64,000 nucleotides of DNA, taken from positions 466,452,693 to 466,516,692 of the forward strand of contig OX336392.1 of the NCBI GenBank assembly GCA_946902985.2, in the 5' to 3' direction. The notes beneath the pieces were generated by a model that worked only from the letters and a program-made list of their open reading frames with translations, was not told where the DNA came from and did no database searches. This DNA comes from Meconema thalassinum. Its lineage: Eukaryota; Arthropoda; Insecta; Orthoptera; Tettigoniidae. A program made the translations under genes and the position numbers. This document shows, one piece after another, positions 1-10,566 of this stretch (within the stretch, counting starts at the first letter, position 1; every line of letters begins with the position of its first letter).

Positions 1-1730
1 TTGTCCTTATTGTCATAGTATTCTTTCCATGTTTTCGAAGTTTCAACAGAAGGGAATTTATCTGGCTTCTTGCCGTGGTCTGGCCAGAGCAAGGCTCTCT
101 TAAATGGACTGGGAATTTTTTGAGATTCTGCTGGGTTACTGCAGGTGTTAAAACGAAGTTTAACTTTCTGTTGTTTCCTCCACCCCTACGTTAGGTATCC
201 CACTGGCGTCATCTTGCCTGCTGGTACCAGGCATACTTGCTTTTACTGCACGTATGTCAGGGTTTTGATGACTGACGACACTGGGTGTGCTTGCCCTCCC
301 AGTGCTGTTATTAGGATCTTCAGCACACAGGTTTGTGCTCTCGTCAGCTTCTTGAACAAGCCCTTCACCAATAACTTTAAACTTCATCTGATGCCCCAGT
401 TCATACAATGATTTGTCTTCATTTTGTAGGGCTGTATCTGCAGGTACAGAGCTCTTTCAAAGCGGGTAACTTTCTCTTTACCAATACACTCTTCTACAAC
501 TTGAAAACCTATTTCAAATTCTTTGTTTGTAGCAGGTGTTGCTGACACACGTTCTTCACTTAGTTTCCGTTTTCTGGACAAGGTGCTGCTGGATCCCATG
601 GCAAGAGCCCACATTTTTGAAATCCGCTCTGGACAATTTTGGGTGATATTTTGTCAGCGAGGGCCTCTTTCAAGAAAGGGCAGAAGTCTTTTTTTTCTTT
701 ATTATGTGAGATTCTATATTCTTTATATGCCAATCATAGACTTTCTTCTTCCAAGTTTCCTTCAGAGAATGGAAAACTGCAACGTCCATTGGTTGTATGA
801 GATGCGTTGCATTTGGATGAAGAGCAACTAGTATGGTGCCATTCTCATCACAGAACTTGCTTGTATGCGACGTATGACCATCAAACAGGATAACTGGTCG
901 AGGAATGTCACTTTTTTGTAGCCAAGGGTAGAAAACTTTACTCACAAATTTAAAAAACAAAGCCCCCGTCATCCAGCCACTTTCTGATTTCCCTAATCAC
1001 CAGGCACACTGCTGACGATTTCTTGCGGTATTCTCTCTTATTTGAATACCACCAAAGGAGGTTCAAGCTGCCCAGCTGCGTTGGCCGTAACAAGAACAGT
1101 CAAGCACTCTTTGTTAGAATTTGTTTGCTGATAAACTGCACGCTCTTCTTTTCTTGCCAAAACTCTGTTGCCTTTGGGATTAAAAGTAAAAGCTGTTTCA
1201 TCGGCATTGAACACTCGATTAGGGTCAGACAAAAGCAGCTTCTAAACCATGATCTTTTAGGTAGTTATATACCTCCGAAAACCACTTCGCCAGACCTTCC
1301 TGTAATACCAGAGCTCGACTTACGGTTAAATATTCTGCTACCCGAGAAGCAATTATTGGATTTATTTTCAAAAATCCCTCGAACCAGGACGATTGAGGAC
1401 GATACTGTTTTCCCGTTTCAGGTCTATAATTAGTTTTTGGACACTGTCCGGGAGTTGTTCTTCATTTACTGGAAGCCTAGCTTCTGCTGTTGATATTATC
1501 CACTGCACCAGAACATTTTCTTCTTCTTTGGTAAGCGTTAAGCGTGGGAGAGGGACCCATTTTTCGGAATTTAGAACCATTTTAGTTTACATATCTTCTC
1601 CAGAAGTTCGGGTAACCCCATATCTCTTTGCTGCTGTGTTTAAGGGGTGACCGTGTTGTACAATGTCAATAGAAGCTTTCTTCATTGCCTGTTCATCATA
1701 TGGCCTCCTTCTCTGATTTTCAGACTCCAT
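1..1730 (-). pseudogene. pogo/Tigger-like (DDE_1) transposase remnant
   Basis: A DNA transposase of the Tc1/mariner-pogo group, read in pieces on the minus strand and running off the left edge. Seen: a start at 1730 opens a psq-type helix-turn-helix segment (AAKRYGVTRTS) that stops at 1587-1589. A CENP-B-like segment follows at 1368-1580. The three catalytic aspartates sit in FNADETAF (1038-1232), VILFDGHTSHTS and THLIQPMDVAVF (both in 670-972). The C-terminal portion continues through 384-614 and 160-408, and a further readable frame (SPFKRALLWPDHGKK) reaches position 1. Stops and frame changes between the blocks show it is dead. The motif order matches jerky/Tigger-like proteins. The complete 3' end and TIR lie outside the window. 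Confidence 0.85.
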
Positions 1731-1860
1731 AGCGGATCTACAAAATTAAAAGTAGACCTAATATTACTTATACAAATAAAATAGTTTTGTCACCGTGCCC
1801 TCTGCTAAGTTCCCAACTGATGGGCTGTCGCGGGTGCGCCTCCCTTATATAGTCGAGTGA

Positions 1861-1962
1861 GAGACGCGTGAACAAAATTCAGCACTGCCCGCGAGGGCCT
1901 GTCAGCCGAAGGGAGAGACGCGTGAACAATGTTCAGCACTGACCGCGAGGGCCCGTCAGCCG
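1861..1962. repeat. 54-bp tandem duplication upstream of the pogo-like remnant
   Basis: Two consecutive units, 1861-1914 and 1915-1962, each begin gagacgcgtgaacaa and carry cagcactg, cgcgagggcc and gtcagccg with only a few substitutions. They lie 130 bp upstream (minus-strand sense) of the transposase start, so they could be part of the element's 5' end or of flanking DNA. No function is visible. Confidence 0.8.
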
Positions 1963-2039
1963 GTTTCTCGGCAGAGACGACGGATCGCCACACGAGGCTC
2001 ACTCTTCGCGCTGCACTATTTATTATTAAAAATTAGACT

Positions 2040-3519
2040 TGACATAGATAACATTTGCCCTCTGCACATACACAACGTGTAATGGGCCACACTGGAGTCT
2101 GTATAGATTACTAACTTCTTCTGTTCAGGCTGCATTTCCTACTCCAACACCCAGGTGGCGGCAAGAAGTGCGGCTGCGACCTCTGCTTCGTTAATCGTTA
2201 ATGCCTGGGTCAAGGCCTGGGCCCAGGCCTGGTTGTGTGCCGGCATCACCGCTGCAATGCTATGGGGCGTCGTGTTGGCGTATACCACTGCCGGGTTGAC
2301 TGCTCGGCTGATGCTCCGCGGCGTTTGAATGAACTCGGAAGTCAAAAGGCGTTGTGGCCAGAAGGCCTCTCTGGACAACACATGTTTGAGCACGCTTTGG
2401 CCACCCCATCACAAGGCATATCCAGCTTAGATACACCCCCCCCCCCCCCCCCCCGCTTGAGAAGCCTGCTCGGCTGAGTAGAATGGCGTGTCCTGTAAAA
2501 TTTATTTCACACGTTCCTGTGCCGGATGTCGGAGTAGAAGACACTGCTGCGTAATGTTTATGGTTACTCCCAGGTAAACGATTAGCACAGATGGAACCAG
2601 AATACATTTGTCCCTTTTCAGTGTAATCCCCAGGACTACTTCCAAGTATGGGACGATCTCGTCAACCGGAACGTGTTCTCCATGGATTAACCAGTCGTCA
2701 AGGTACGCGATGAGCTTAACGGACGGGAACTCCTGATAGATGATCTCCCCGACAGCCTCGGCCCAGTGCTGCATGATGCTGGGCTCGAGGGCGTGCCCCA
2801 TCGGGAGTCGTTGCCAACAATAGTGGCGACGTTTATAGTAGATGCCGTACTTGAAAACGTCTCTCTTTCGCAGGGGTGACTGGTAAAACCCGCTGTACAA
2901 ATACAACTTGATGGCTAAGTGGTAGGCTGGTGTGTCGCGAGGGCCTGGGCGGCAGAGTGTAGACTGAAGCGGGTCTTCTGGATAAAATCCAGGCTGACAG
3001 GTGCTGTACCATTCCCTTTCGGGACCAAGAACAGAGGAAACGCGTGGAGCAGACGGAACTCTGTGGTGACGTCTCCTGCCAAGAGGTCCGGGATGACTTC
3101 ATCAGTTGAGAGGGTCTCATGGCCACGTAGTGTGCTGGTGCATTGGTTGGACGAGGTAGAGAGATGCCCTCTTGAAGGATTCTGGTTGCGTACCGGCCCA
3201 GTGGTGTATCCAGGTAGGGGACCGGGTGTGCTGTCGAAATGTACTTATTCTTGGCTGGTTTCTTGGAAGGACCTTCCACCGTCAGGTGTGGGAATCCTTC
3301 TTCGTCGATGGTGCGATAAGTGAGGCGTGGAGGCCTCTACGGATAACGAGGATCATAGTCGTCTATCTCTTTGTATGGATCCTGCTGTGGGGTGCTGTCC
3401 TCCCCAAGCCTTGGGGGTGCCAGGGTCGTCCCCACCAGTCTCCGAGCCGTCGTCCCAGGGCCAGCGTATCCAGTCCTTTGGGAACTTAGCAGAGGGCACG
3501 GTGACCCACAGCAGCTCAT
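2040..3519 (-). pseudogene. Reverse transcriptase/RNase H remnant with YLDDW motif
   Basis: A broken pol-like gene in several minus-strand frames. Visible reverse-transcriptase landmarks in order: FPLFLVPKGNGT near 3030, LYLYSGFYQSPL near 2890, WQRLPMGHALEPSIMQ near 2790, the catalytic IAYLDDWLIHG near 2690, and an LGVTIN-type block near 2570. Downstream, an RNase H-like part shows INEAEVAAALLAATW (about 2150-2190), then an in-frame stop, then VIYTDSS near 2080. The first expected RNase H aspartate appears to be Asn (VVYANTTP). Frame changes between blocks and a 19-nt C run at 2436-2454 disrupt it. YLDDW suggests a DIRS-like or hepadnavirus-related insect retroelement rather than gypsy or copia; this is inference. 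The upstream reading frame near 3337-3519 may be its N-terminal side. Confidence 0.6.
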
Positions 3520-4836
3520 TTACATTCTCTGTCTTGCACCTAATGAGTCGACTGACACATCGCCACCTTAGGAAGGGGCTATCAGAGGTACCTTCAGTGC
3601 TGGGGAAAGAGCGGTCTCTAATGCCTCCCCAGTCTTACCACCAGTATCCGGTGGCGGCAAATCTCACATCCGCATTAAGGGATTTCTGGCAACAATACCA
3701 TCCGGAAGAAGCTGATTCTCCAGAAGAGCGGCCCATATTACCAAACAACATCGTTCCTTATGAGGTACAAATCCTCGACTGAAAATAGGGTTGCTTGTTT
3801 TGTTTTGTCCATATTCCATGTGTGTTTTTTTGTTGTTTTTTCCCCAGTAAAGATCCCGATACACATCCAAATTTTTGCATTCTACCTAATATTTACGAAA
3901 TATGTATCCCCATCTTTACTAGACCCTAGGTCTATAAAGAACTCGATACACATCATCTTTTCCAAGTTTTATTGTAAATGCCAATTTATGTCTACGTTTT
4001 GCCCACACAAAACTCCCTATTCCCTAGACATATTCCATAAGCTAGCCAGTTAAACATTTAGTGTCTTTCGTGATGTCTATGACATCAATGCCGCCATTTA
4101 GTTGATAAGGCTTTACAAACAAAGACAAACCTAACCTGGGGCTGACGCCCCAGGCCCCTTGCTTGTGGTACAAGCAATAATTTTCGGCCAGACAGTGCCT
4201 AACGTAGTAGTGTACATAAATTCTATCTTATTAAGGCTTTACATACAAAAGCTTGTACTACAAGCATTTCGTCCAGACCAATGGCTTTAAAAGTGTATAG
4301 TGTGACTTATCAATTAAATTGAACAACTGAAAGAAGTGTATGAACAATTGTAACTCACCGCCTCACTTCGCACACCGCATGTCCGTGCATGCCGGTATCT
4401 AACGAAAAACTGAAACCACACTCAGCTGACAAAATAGGGGCCATTACGGCAACTCCACGAAAACTTCATACATACGAGCATAAACATCAACGCATCACAG
4501 GGGACACCAAAATCTCGCTAACTAAAGGTGATTGCAATCGCTACTTGATCCAAAATTCCAGCTGAGGCCGCCATTGTGCACCTGATTTAGTAACAAGTGA
4601 CAGTATTGCCAACCCCACGCATTCGGTACTATCTCATATCCGGTATCATAAAACAAAAGAGCGCTGTCAAGTTGATGTGAAAGTGCGCCAAGTTTCTCAT
4701 GTTAGACGTGGTGCGGGTTGCGAGTTAACAATCTCCAATTTCAATCAAGAATATCGTAACGAATCAATAATTATCCAAACCCATGGTTATTGCCTAGCCC
4801 AATACTTTAATCCAGACCAATGGTTATTGCCTAGAC
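3520..4836. other. Non-coding stretch with small hairpins and a repeated ccagaccaatgg motif
   Basis: No convincing gene. An open frame at 3327-3782 (+) overlaps the RT remnant and resembles nothing I know. A perfect short hairpin arm (ctggggc/gccccag) lies at 4136-4153. Two related units begin aaggctttaca at about 4108 and 4233, each carrying a gcttgt...acaagc stem (4160-4176 and 4251-4267). The motif tccagaccaatgg occurs at about 4272 and 4811, with variants at 4774 and 14079. It therefore brackets the hAT insertion, and the flanking DNA is itself probably an older repeat. Confidence 0.5.
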
Positions 4837-5592
4837 CAGTGGTTCCCAACCTTTTGTGGCCTAACTCCCTTTTCTGGAGGTTGACTAAAACCTATCGCCC
4901 CCTTTTCATTTTCATTGTATGCCTAATTTTATGTTGAAGTGAAGTGTAAATAATTAAGCAGTTTTTTAATTTAATAATAATATTTTAAACAATTTTATTA
5001 CCTTACATAAAATCAACTAAAGCAGTTTTATCTGGTCACTCTTCAATAAAATAGAGGAAAAAATTTACATTTTTTACAGATTTTTTTTATAGAAAAAAGA
5101 AGTGAAATAATTAACTAAGATCATTGACATGTATTTAGAAAACAGGAGTACCATACACATTTCGATTTTTAAATTTGAATCTGGAAAAATTAAGAAAGTT
5201 GACAGTTAAAAATTTGAAATAATAGATGAAAGTTTGAAATGTTTTAATTTTTATTTTACTCTTTCAATGGCTGCCTTGTGCTTGGTGGATTTCAGTTAAA
5301 GCTTTTATATCCTTCTTTATGTTCAAGTGCAAGTCTCCTTTGAGGCAAATGTTCAACTTATTTCTTTGTTTTGTGAGGAGAACTAAATCCTTTTTCAACT
5401 ATGTTGACTGGAACAAGATGAGAAGTGGTTCAGTTTCTCCCCACAGTTGTGGATAAGTGTCCACAAGCTTCACCCAGGCTAACTCGTAACCGCTCTGCTT
5501 GAAAATGATTTCCACCTCAGTCATACTTCAGATCTAGAAACTCAGTCTGCAAAGAGTAATCAAGGTTAATCCACAGCTCGACCATTCCATAT

Positions 5593-5990
5593 GGACGGGT
5601 GTGACTTTTACACAATTCTGCATTACATTTGTAATTGATTTTTCAATTATACAGAAGGGTAGTTCTTTGAATTATTGATATTTAGTTGACTTGGGTGTAA
5701 GGTCTGTAGGTACAGCTAAAATAAAATTTTCACACGTTTTTTACTACAGATAGTAAAACTTTTTGATCATGTGACGGGTGTGACCCTCTTGCGACAAGAG
5801 TTTCTGAATTATTTCAGTTATTAGGAAAATTCTATTAGATACAACATTTTATTGCCAAATGGATATTTTATTTTCATTAAGCATAATTCTCTGAATATTA
5901 TAAGCATTTCAAGTTGTTGTAAATATGTACAGTTTTTTTTTTAATAAAACAAAATGTGACGGGCGTGACGATTTTTGTGACGGGTGTGAC
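5593..5990 (+). repeat. Left subterminal motif cluster (GTGACGGGTGTGAC x4)
   Basis: Copies at 5593-5605 (first base pair altered), 5771-5784, 5956-5969 (one substitution) and 5977-5990, all in the + orientation. Each motif is a direct repeat of GTGAC separated by GGGT. Subterminal motif clusters of this kind are typical transposase-binding sites in DNA transposons. Binding here is inference. Confidence 0.8.
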
Positions 5991-6254
5991 ATAGTGTACC
6001 TTTATATTTATAAAGTGCAATTAAGTGACCTTCAATGATTATAAAACGGCTGTCTTTACAATAACTTATGTTAAGGATGCTGCCACTATTTCATTTCACA
6101 ATGACAAACAAATAATAAAGATATAGTTTTCTAACTCCAGTACCGTATGAACACTGCACATACAACATGATATAAAAGTAAAGGAAATGTTTGTAATTGT
6201 ACACTAGGAATGAGAGTATTCACAAGAAATCTTTCATAATGCTATGCATTTCTT

Positions 6255-8284
6255 TTAACATAACTCAAACTGAAACTGACTACGATTATTGATTGGTATA
6301 GGTTGGGAAACTTTCCTGACACTTGGATGCATGTATTGTAGCTTCAGTTCCTTTCCCCTCCAATCAATCTCAAGCACAGTGGCGAAGTACTGCATACTGA
6401 TGGCTTCCTTTCTGGTACGAGTTGAACTTTGCATAGATATTGATACTAAAACAAAATCTCCAATCGAAACGTCTAATAATGTTTTTGCACTAAATGTATC
6501 TAAGCCCCACGGTAAATCTTCTACTTTTATTTCTTTCAATGCTGACTCTGCTGTCCTTCCCACAAGAAGATGACCTCCTTTTACAGACACTTTGATATGA
6601 TGATGTGACAGCAAAAGGGGAATTGGCATGGTCTTCGCCCATCTATTTTCCAAAACAGGTCTGCAACTATGGATCTGCTCAGTAGATAAGTAAAGAACAT
6701 TTAATCCTGCCATAGACTTCACACAGTCATAGAAATCTTGTGTAGAATTGATGACAGCAGTCCTAGCTTTGATGCAAGTCCATGCCTTGCGCTTTACAGT
6801 TCCACCAATTCCATATACTGCCACTTTTCCATGGGAAGTAGAAAAAAAGCTCCATTCTCCGTTCACTCCAAAATCACTCTTCATGTAGCAAAGGTTATGA
6901 AGATTAAAGCGATTTTTGAATTGAGCTGTACAGCCATCGGAGAACAGCTCAATCTTTTCTAAATTTTGGAACTCTTGTCTCAATGTCTGTTACACACTGC
7001 AAGAACGCCCAGACAGCAAATTTATCATGGCACAATTCATCACTTACCACAGCCATAGAACGTGTAGCACCATGTAACCAAGCACAGGCTGTGAAGATAG
7101 TTACCTGTCAATGGCTCCAATGAGCACTCTGTATCTCATCTTGAGAGCTACAGCACTGAAATTTTCTGCAAAATCAACTTGCAGAACACATTCATGTGCT
7201 GAAATTTTATTCTTTCTCTCTTCAAAGTATCGGGACTGAACACATTTAACATACGTGTGAATTTTATAATATTCCAACTGGTTCTTCATCTCTGTTAAAA
7301 CATCTTGGAGAGATCCATCTGCCAAAACCACTTTATGAAATCAATCTACTTCCTTCCACTGCTTCCATGTGATGAATGTAGTATCTATATTAGTTTCTCC
7401 AAATAATGGTTCGATGCTGGTTTGGCATTCACAACAGAGACCATTCATGCATTCTTCTTTATTTGTATCACAGCATATTGAAGTCAGAAGCTCCCTTCCA
7501 CAGGCTGGGAAATCTGGTTTCACAGTCTTAATAGCCTGTATGAGAAATTCAAAGTTGGAGTGATATTTGCACACACATACATTGTGTGGTGTTTGTGCTA
7601 TTGGTAAGACATATTCAGGACGTAGCTCAAAGAATTTAGACTTTTTGATCGAAACATCTTCATTTTCCTTTTTGAAAATGGCATATGACTCCGCAATGGT
7701 AAATAACATATTTCTTTTCTGAATCAACTCGCGTTTCCCCGAATCCCTATTTTTCACAGATTTCACATCTCTTTTTCCAGGTGCTTGTCGACTTACATCA
7801 TCTCTGCAATGGAATTCAATTACATTTTGTTTGACATCTCTTGACAATGCTTTAGGACTGTGGTTTTCTTCTTTGAAAAGTGTGTTCGCAAATTCAGGAA
7901 TTACTTCCATCACTAACTTCTTCACTACTGCACTTTTCTTTGTTGGACTACCTGGTAGAGTCTTACGACATGAGAAACTGCCTTACCAAATGACCGATTG
8001 CTTTGATAGGAGCCTATCGATGAACTGGATGGTGTAGTTAGGGATATTCCTTGAGCTTCATTAAGAGACAAACTCTTCTTTTTTTCGCGACACCTTCTTT
8101 GTCTTTCAGAATCCTTGAGCCTTTTTAATTTTAGTTTTTGACTACTGCCAGCGAATTCAATTTTCTTTCTCATTCGTCTTGTTTTGTCCCTTTCACGTTC
8201 TTTTTGAAGGCATTCCTGCCATTTTTCTTCATCTTCTTTGAGTTTCTGACGCGATTGCCTCTTCCTAGCAACAGAGTCAGCCAT
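6255..8284 (-). pseudogene. Unassigned DDE-like transposase of the nested element
   Basis: Four consecutive minus-strand blocks form one broken protein. 7925-8284 is a Lys/Arg/Glu-rich, coiled-coil-like N-terminus starting MADSVARKRQSRQKL. 7341-7925 carries Cys clusters (NVCVCKYHSNF, CMNGLCCEC). 7101-7331 contains LQVDFAENFSAV. 6255-6983 contains KIELFSDGCTAQFKNR and STSHGKVAVYGIGG. The aspartates in VDFAEN and FSDGCTAQ look like the first two residues of a DDE/DDD site. The third position is probably in the GKVAVYGIGG block, where related insect proteins I recall have Asp, so Tyr here would be inactivating. Stops at 7338-7340 and around 7100 break the frame. Not a known host gene; superfamily unassigned. 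Confidence 0.6.
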
Positions 8285-8293
8285 TCCTGTAAT

Positions 8294-8445
8294 GTGTTAG
8301 GTAGTCAGCCCGAAGGCTGGTTGGATCCTTAAATAGCACCGCCGTTACGTTATGTGAGTAGATACCCACAAAAACCCAAGGCAGCGCTATATTGAGGCGT
8401 TCTAGGCAAGAAGAGGAGTGAGGTAGTTTGCCATTGCTTTCCTCA
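8294..8445. mobile_element. 152-bp short retroposon-like insertion with 12-bp TSD
   Basis: The insert is bounded by a perfect direct repeat cattcctgtaat at 8282-8293 and 8446-8457. The left TSD copy overlaps the start codon of the transposase at 8282-8284, so the insertion sits in its immediate 5' leader. It contains gaggagtgaggtagtttg and ccattgctttcctca near the right end. There is no obvious tRNA box B or A-tail, so the class is uncertain. Confidence 0.75.
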
Positions 8446-8644
8446 CATTCCTGTAATACAAAGCAATAAAAGAGGACTGTGATTTTTACACATGATTTAG
8501 CATTAAATCAGTAATTAATGTACAAATTATGCAATTTATTTTAATATTTTAAAATTCAATTTCCTCCTTATTTAAAAAGAGCTTTTTTAACCATTACTAT
8601 CCTTCTTTTAAACTGTAAACTGTGGTAAATATTAGTTATATAAT

Positions 8645-8880
8645 GTCACACCCATCACAGAAATGTGTCACACCCGTCACAGAAATGTGTCACACCCGTC
8701 ACAGAAATATGTCACACCCGTCACAGCTAGTTTACCAGAAACAGCTAATGATCAACATAACAAAATTTAAGTGATAGATTCAGAGCTTAGATAACCTCAC
8801 TTCTACATAGTCTCCCTTTCATACACTAACCAACATCAAAGTTATGTAGAAAAACATACATTTTTTGTGATGGGTGTGAC
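8645..8880 (-). repeat. Right subterminal motif cluster (GTGACGGGTGTGAC inverted, 22-bp period)
   Basis: Four copies in the minus orientation at 8645-8658, 8667-8680, 8689-8702 and 8711-8724, spaced exactly 22 bp apart and separated by agaaatgt-like linkers. A fifth copy, GTGATGGGTGTGAC, lies at 8867-8880 in the + orientation. Together with the left cluster this gives opposed arrays around the transposase remnant. Confidence 0.85.
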
Positions 8881-9437
8881 ATTAATATATTTGAAATATA
8901 TTTAAGTAAAAATAACATTTAAACTCGCCTCATAATGTGCTGAACTATCTTAAAATACTCTTATACTCTTCCTTTCTTGATCAATGAAGTCACGGTTCAA
9001 AACCAATGCCTGCAGAGCAAATATACAGGGTTGCCAAATTGGCATTTCAGGAACAAAATATTTCAAGGTTACTTAGGTATGTTTAACTCTGGTAAAGTAG
9101 GTCAAAATGTGCTGTAATAAAAATTATATGACCATTTTATACATCTTCAATCTTTTAGCTTTAATTTGATACATAATAAATATTATTTTCATAAAAATTA
9201 AAAATGAATCTCAAAGGGTACTTTCACATGGAATGGCCGAGCTTCAAACGAGACTGGATATAGAATCCAATCCGGAATTTGTAACTTGGTCAAATCTTAT
9301 TCCTTGTCAGTTTTTAACTGGTCAAGGTGATTAGAAAAAAATAGGATTTTGATTTCTGGTATTTGATGAGTCTCGTTATCGACACTGAACACTTTTTAAG
9401 GGTCAACTCTTTATGACCAATATTTACCTTGTGAATA

Positions 9438-9824
9438 GCTTGCCACAGTGGGTTAGTGGATAGAGTGTCGGTCTACTAACCCGAAGATTGCAGGTTCGCT
9501 CCTGGCCGTGGTAAGTGATTTTGAAAGGCGGCAAAAATACGACACGCATGTCATACGATGTTGGCATGTCAAAGACCCCATTTGAATTCAGCAGACCATG
9601 TTCATAATGGCAAAATTAATCTCGGGAGTTTCCGCCAACACAAAGTTCCTTATTTCTCTACTAGAAAGCGCTATAGTGTTCAAGGAGCTTAGATATTTAA
9701 CCTCCTTGACTTTCATAGTGATTCAAGGAACAACGAAATTCGACATGCAAGCTACCCTCTGGGTCAAATTACAAAGCTTGCATCCGGCACCCTAGGCCAT
9801 ACAGTATTATTATTAGTCTATTTA
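9438..9824 (+). mobile_element. tRNA-derived SINE (387 bp) with 14-bp TSD
   Basis: The 5' part is tRNA-like, from gccacagtgggttagtgg through box B-like ggttcgctcc (about 9491-9500). A SINE body follows, ending in an attattatta tail. A perfect target duplication ttaccttgtgaata flanks it at 9424-9437 and 9825-9838. It sits in the hAT-1 remnant. The TSD and the long unrelated body rule out a functional tRNA gene. Confidence 0.88.
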
Positions 9825-9886
9825 TTACCTTGTGAATATCAAACTTGGCAATGAATAATTCCTTTGGCCTTGATAAGGTTCATCTA

Positions 9887-10566
9887 GTTACCTTGAAGCC
9901 TAAAGTTGACTTCGTTCATTTAAAAAATAAAATCTGTAAGGTACGCAAGTTCCAACTTGCGTTGCTTCAAATTCTCACTTAAAACTGGCTGACGTGTTGA
10001 GAAACTCGGTAACAGTGTCAAATAATTCGCAGAAACGGCGCAAACAGTTTCCTTTGGAAAGCCACCTCACGGCCGTATGTGTAAGCAAGCGTTCGAATTC
10101 CTCATTAGGGGCCAATAACCTTGCTGTTAGGTCCCTTAAAACAATTATCATCGAATTCCACATCATTTTCGTGGCAAAGTTGTCGGAACAGATGGTCATT
10201 GAGGGAATTAGGTTTAATTTTGTTGACACCAGTAATAACCAGTTGTAGGGTTACATACAGGACACCACTCAATTTTTTGGCAGCTACGTGTTGACGATGA
10301 ATGACACAGTGAGTAGTGATGACCTCTGGCACTTCTTTCTTCAGGTGGGCTAGAAACCCAGCATGACGACCTAACATGGAAGGAGCACAAGCGCTCACGT
10401 TTGTTAGGGGAATCTCTTTTCCCTCAAAATAATCTTGCACCACTTTAAAAATCGACGATTCCTATGTATCAGTGATCAAAGTTCTGGCACACATTTCATC
10501 GGTAATTTCCTTTTGTTCATTGATAAACCTCACATAAGCTAACAAAATTGTTTCTTTTTATCAATC
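9887..10566. repeat. 680-bp direct repeat R1 (hAT-1 transposase segment)
   Basis: Nearly identical to 11302-11982 and in the same orientation, with only scattered substitutions and small indels. Both copies carry the same mid-transposase region and the same 49-bp tail insertion. The 735-bp retroposon at 10567-11303 lies exactly between them. This is either a genuine local duplication associated with the retroposon or an assembly collapse or expansion error. Confidence 0.9.
10102..10150 (+). mobile_element. 49-bp minimal retroposon insertion (3' hairpin and tail only)
   Basis: Sequence from tcattaggggccaat to aaaacaattatca consists only of the hairpin and A/ATC tail found at the 3' end of the 735-bp retroposon and the I-type LINE. 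It is flanked by perfect 9-bp duplications tcgaattcc (10093-10101 and 10151-10159). On the minus strand it splits the hAT reading frame between LCHEND and EEFERLLTH. The same insertion is present in the duplicate at 11519-11567. Confidence 0.85.

Larger units (their letters stand above)
5579..9239 (-). mobile_element. DDE-type DNA transposon with GTGAC-repeat ends, nested in hAT-1
   Basis: A 3.66-kb insertion that splits the hAT-1 transposase between its TKLQIPDW block (about 9260) and its ELWINLD block (about 5570). Imperfect 15-bp TIRs: cgaccattccatatg at 5579-5593 and the inverted cacatggaatggccg at 9225-9239. The tetranucleotide agct flanks both ends (5575-5578, 9240-9243) and is the likely target duplication. 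Because it is palindromic it could also be TIR sequence. It carries one large broken transposase-like gene (-) and arrays of GTGACGGGTGTGAC near both ends. I cannot name the superfamily. Confidence 0.65.

Noticed and set aside
2040..3519. Firm assignment as an endogenous virus
   Set aside because: Only RT and RNase H-like motifs are visible. No capsid or envelope gene is present, and DIRS-type retrotransposons explain the motifs equally well.
8645..8724. CRISPR-like array (four 14-bp repeats at 22-bp period)
   Set aside because: Spacers are only 8 nt and nearly identical, the context is a eukaryotic DNA transposon, and inverted copies lie at the other end. It is a subterminal binding-site cluster.
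9438..9505. Functional tRNA gene
   Set aside because: Same reasoning: a 387-bp SINE with a perfect 14-bp TSD. The tRNA-like part is also imperfect.
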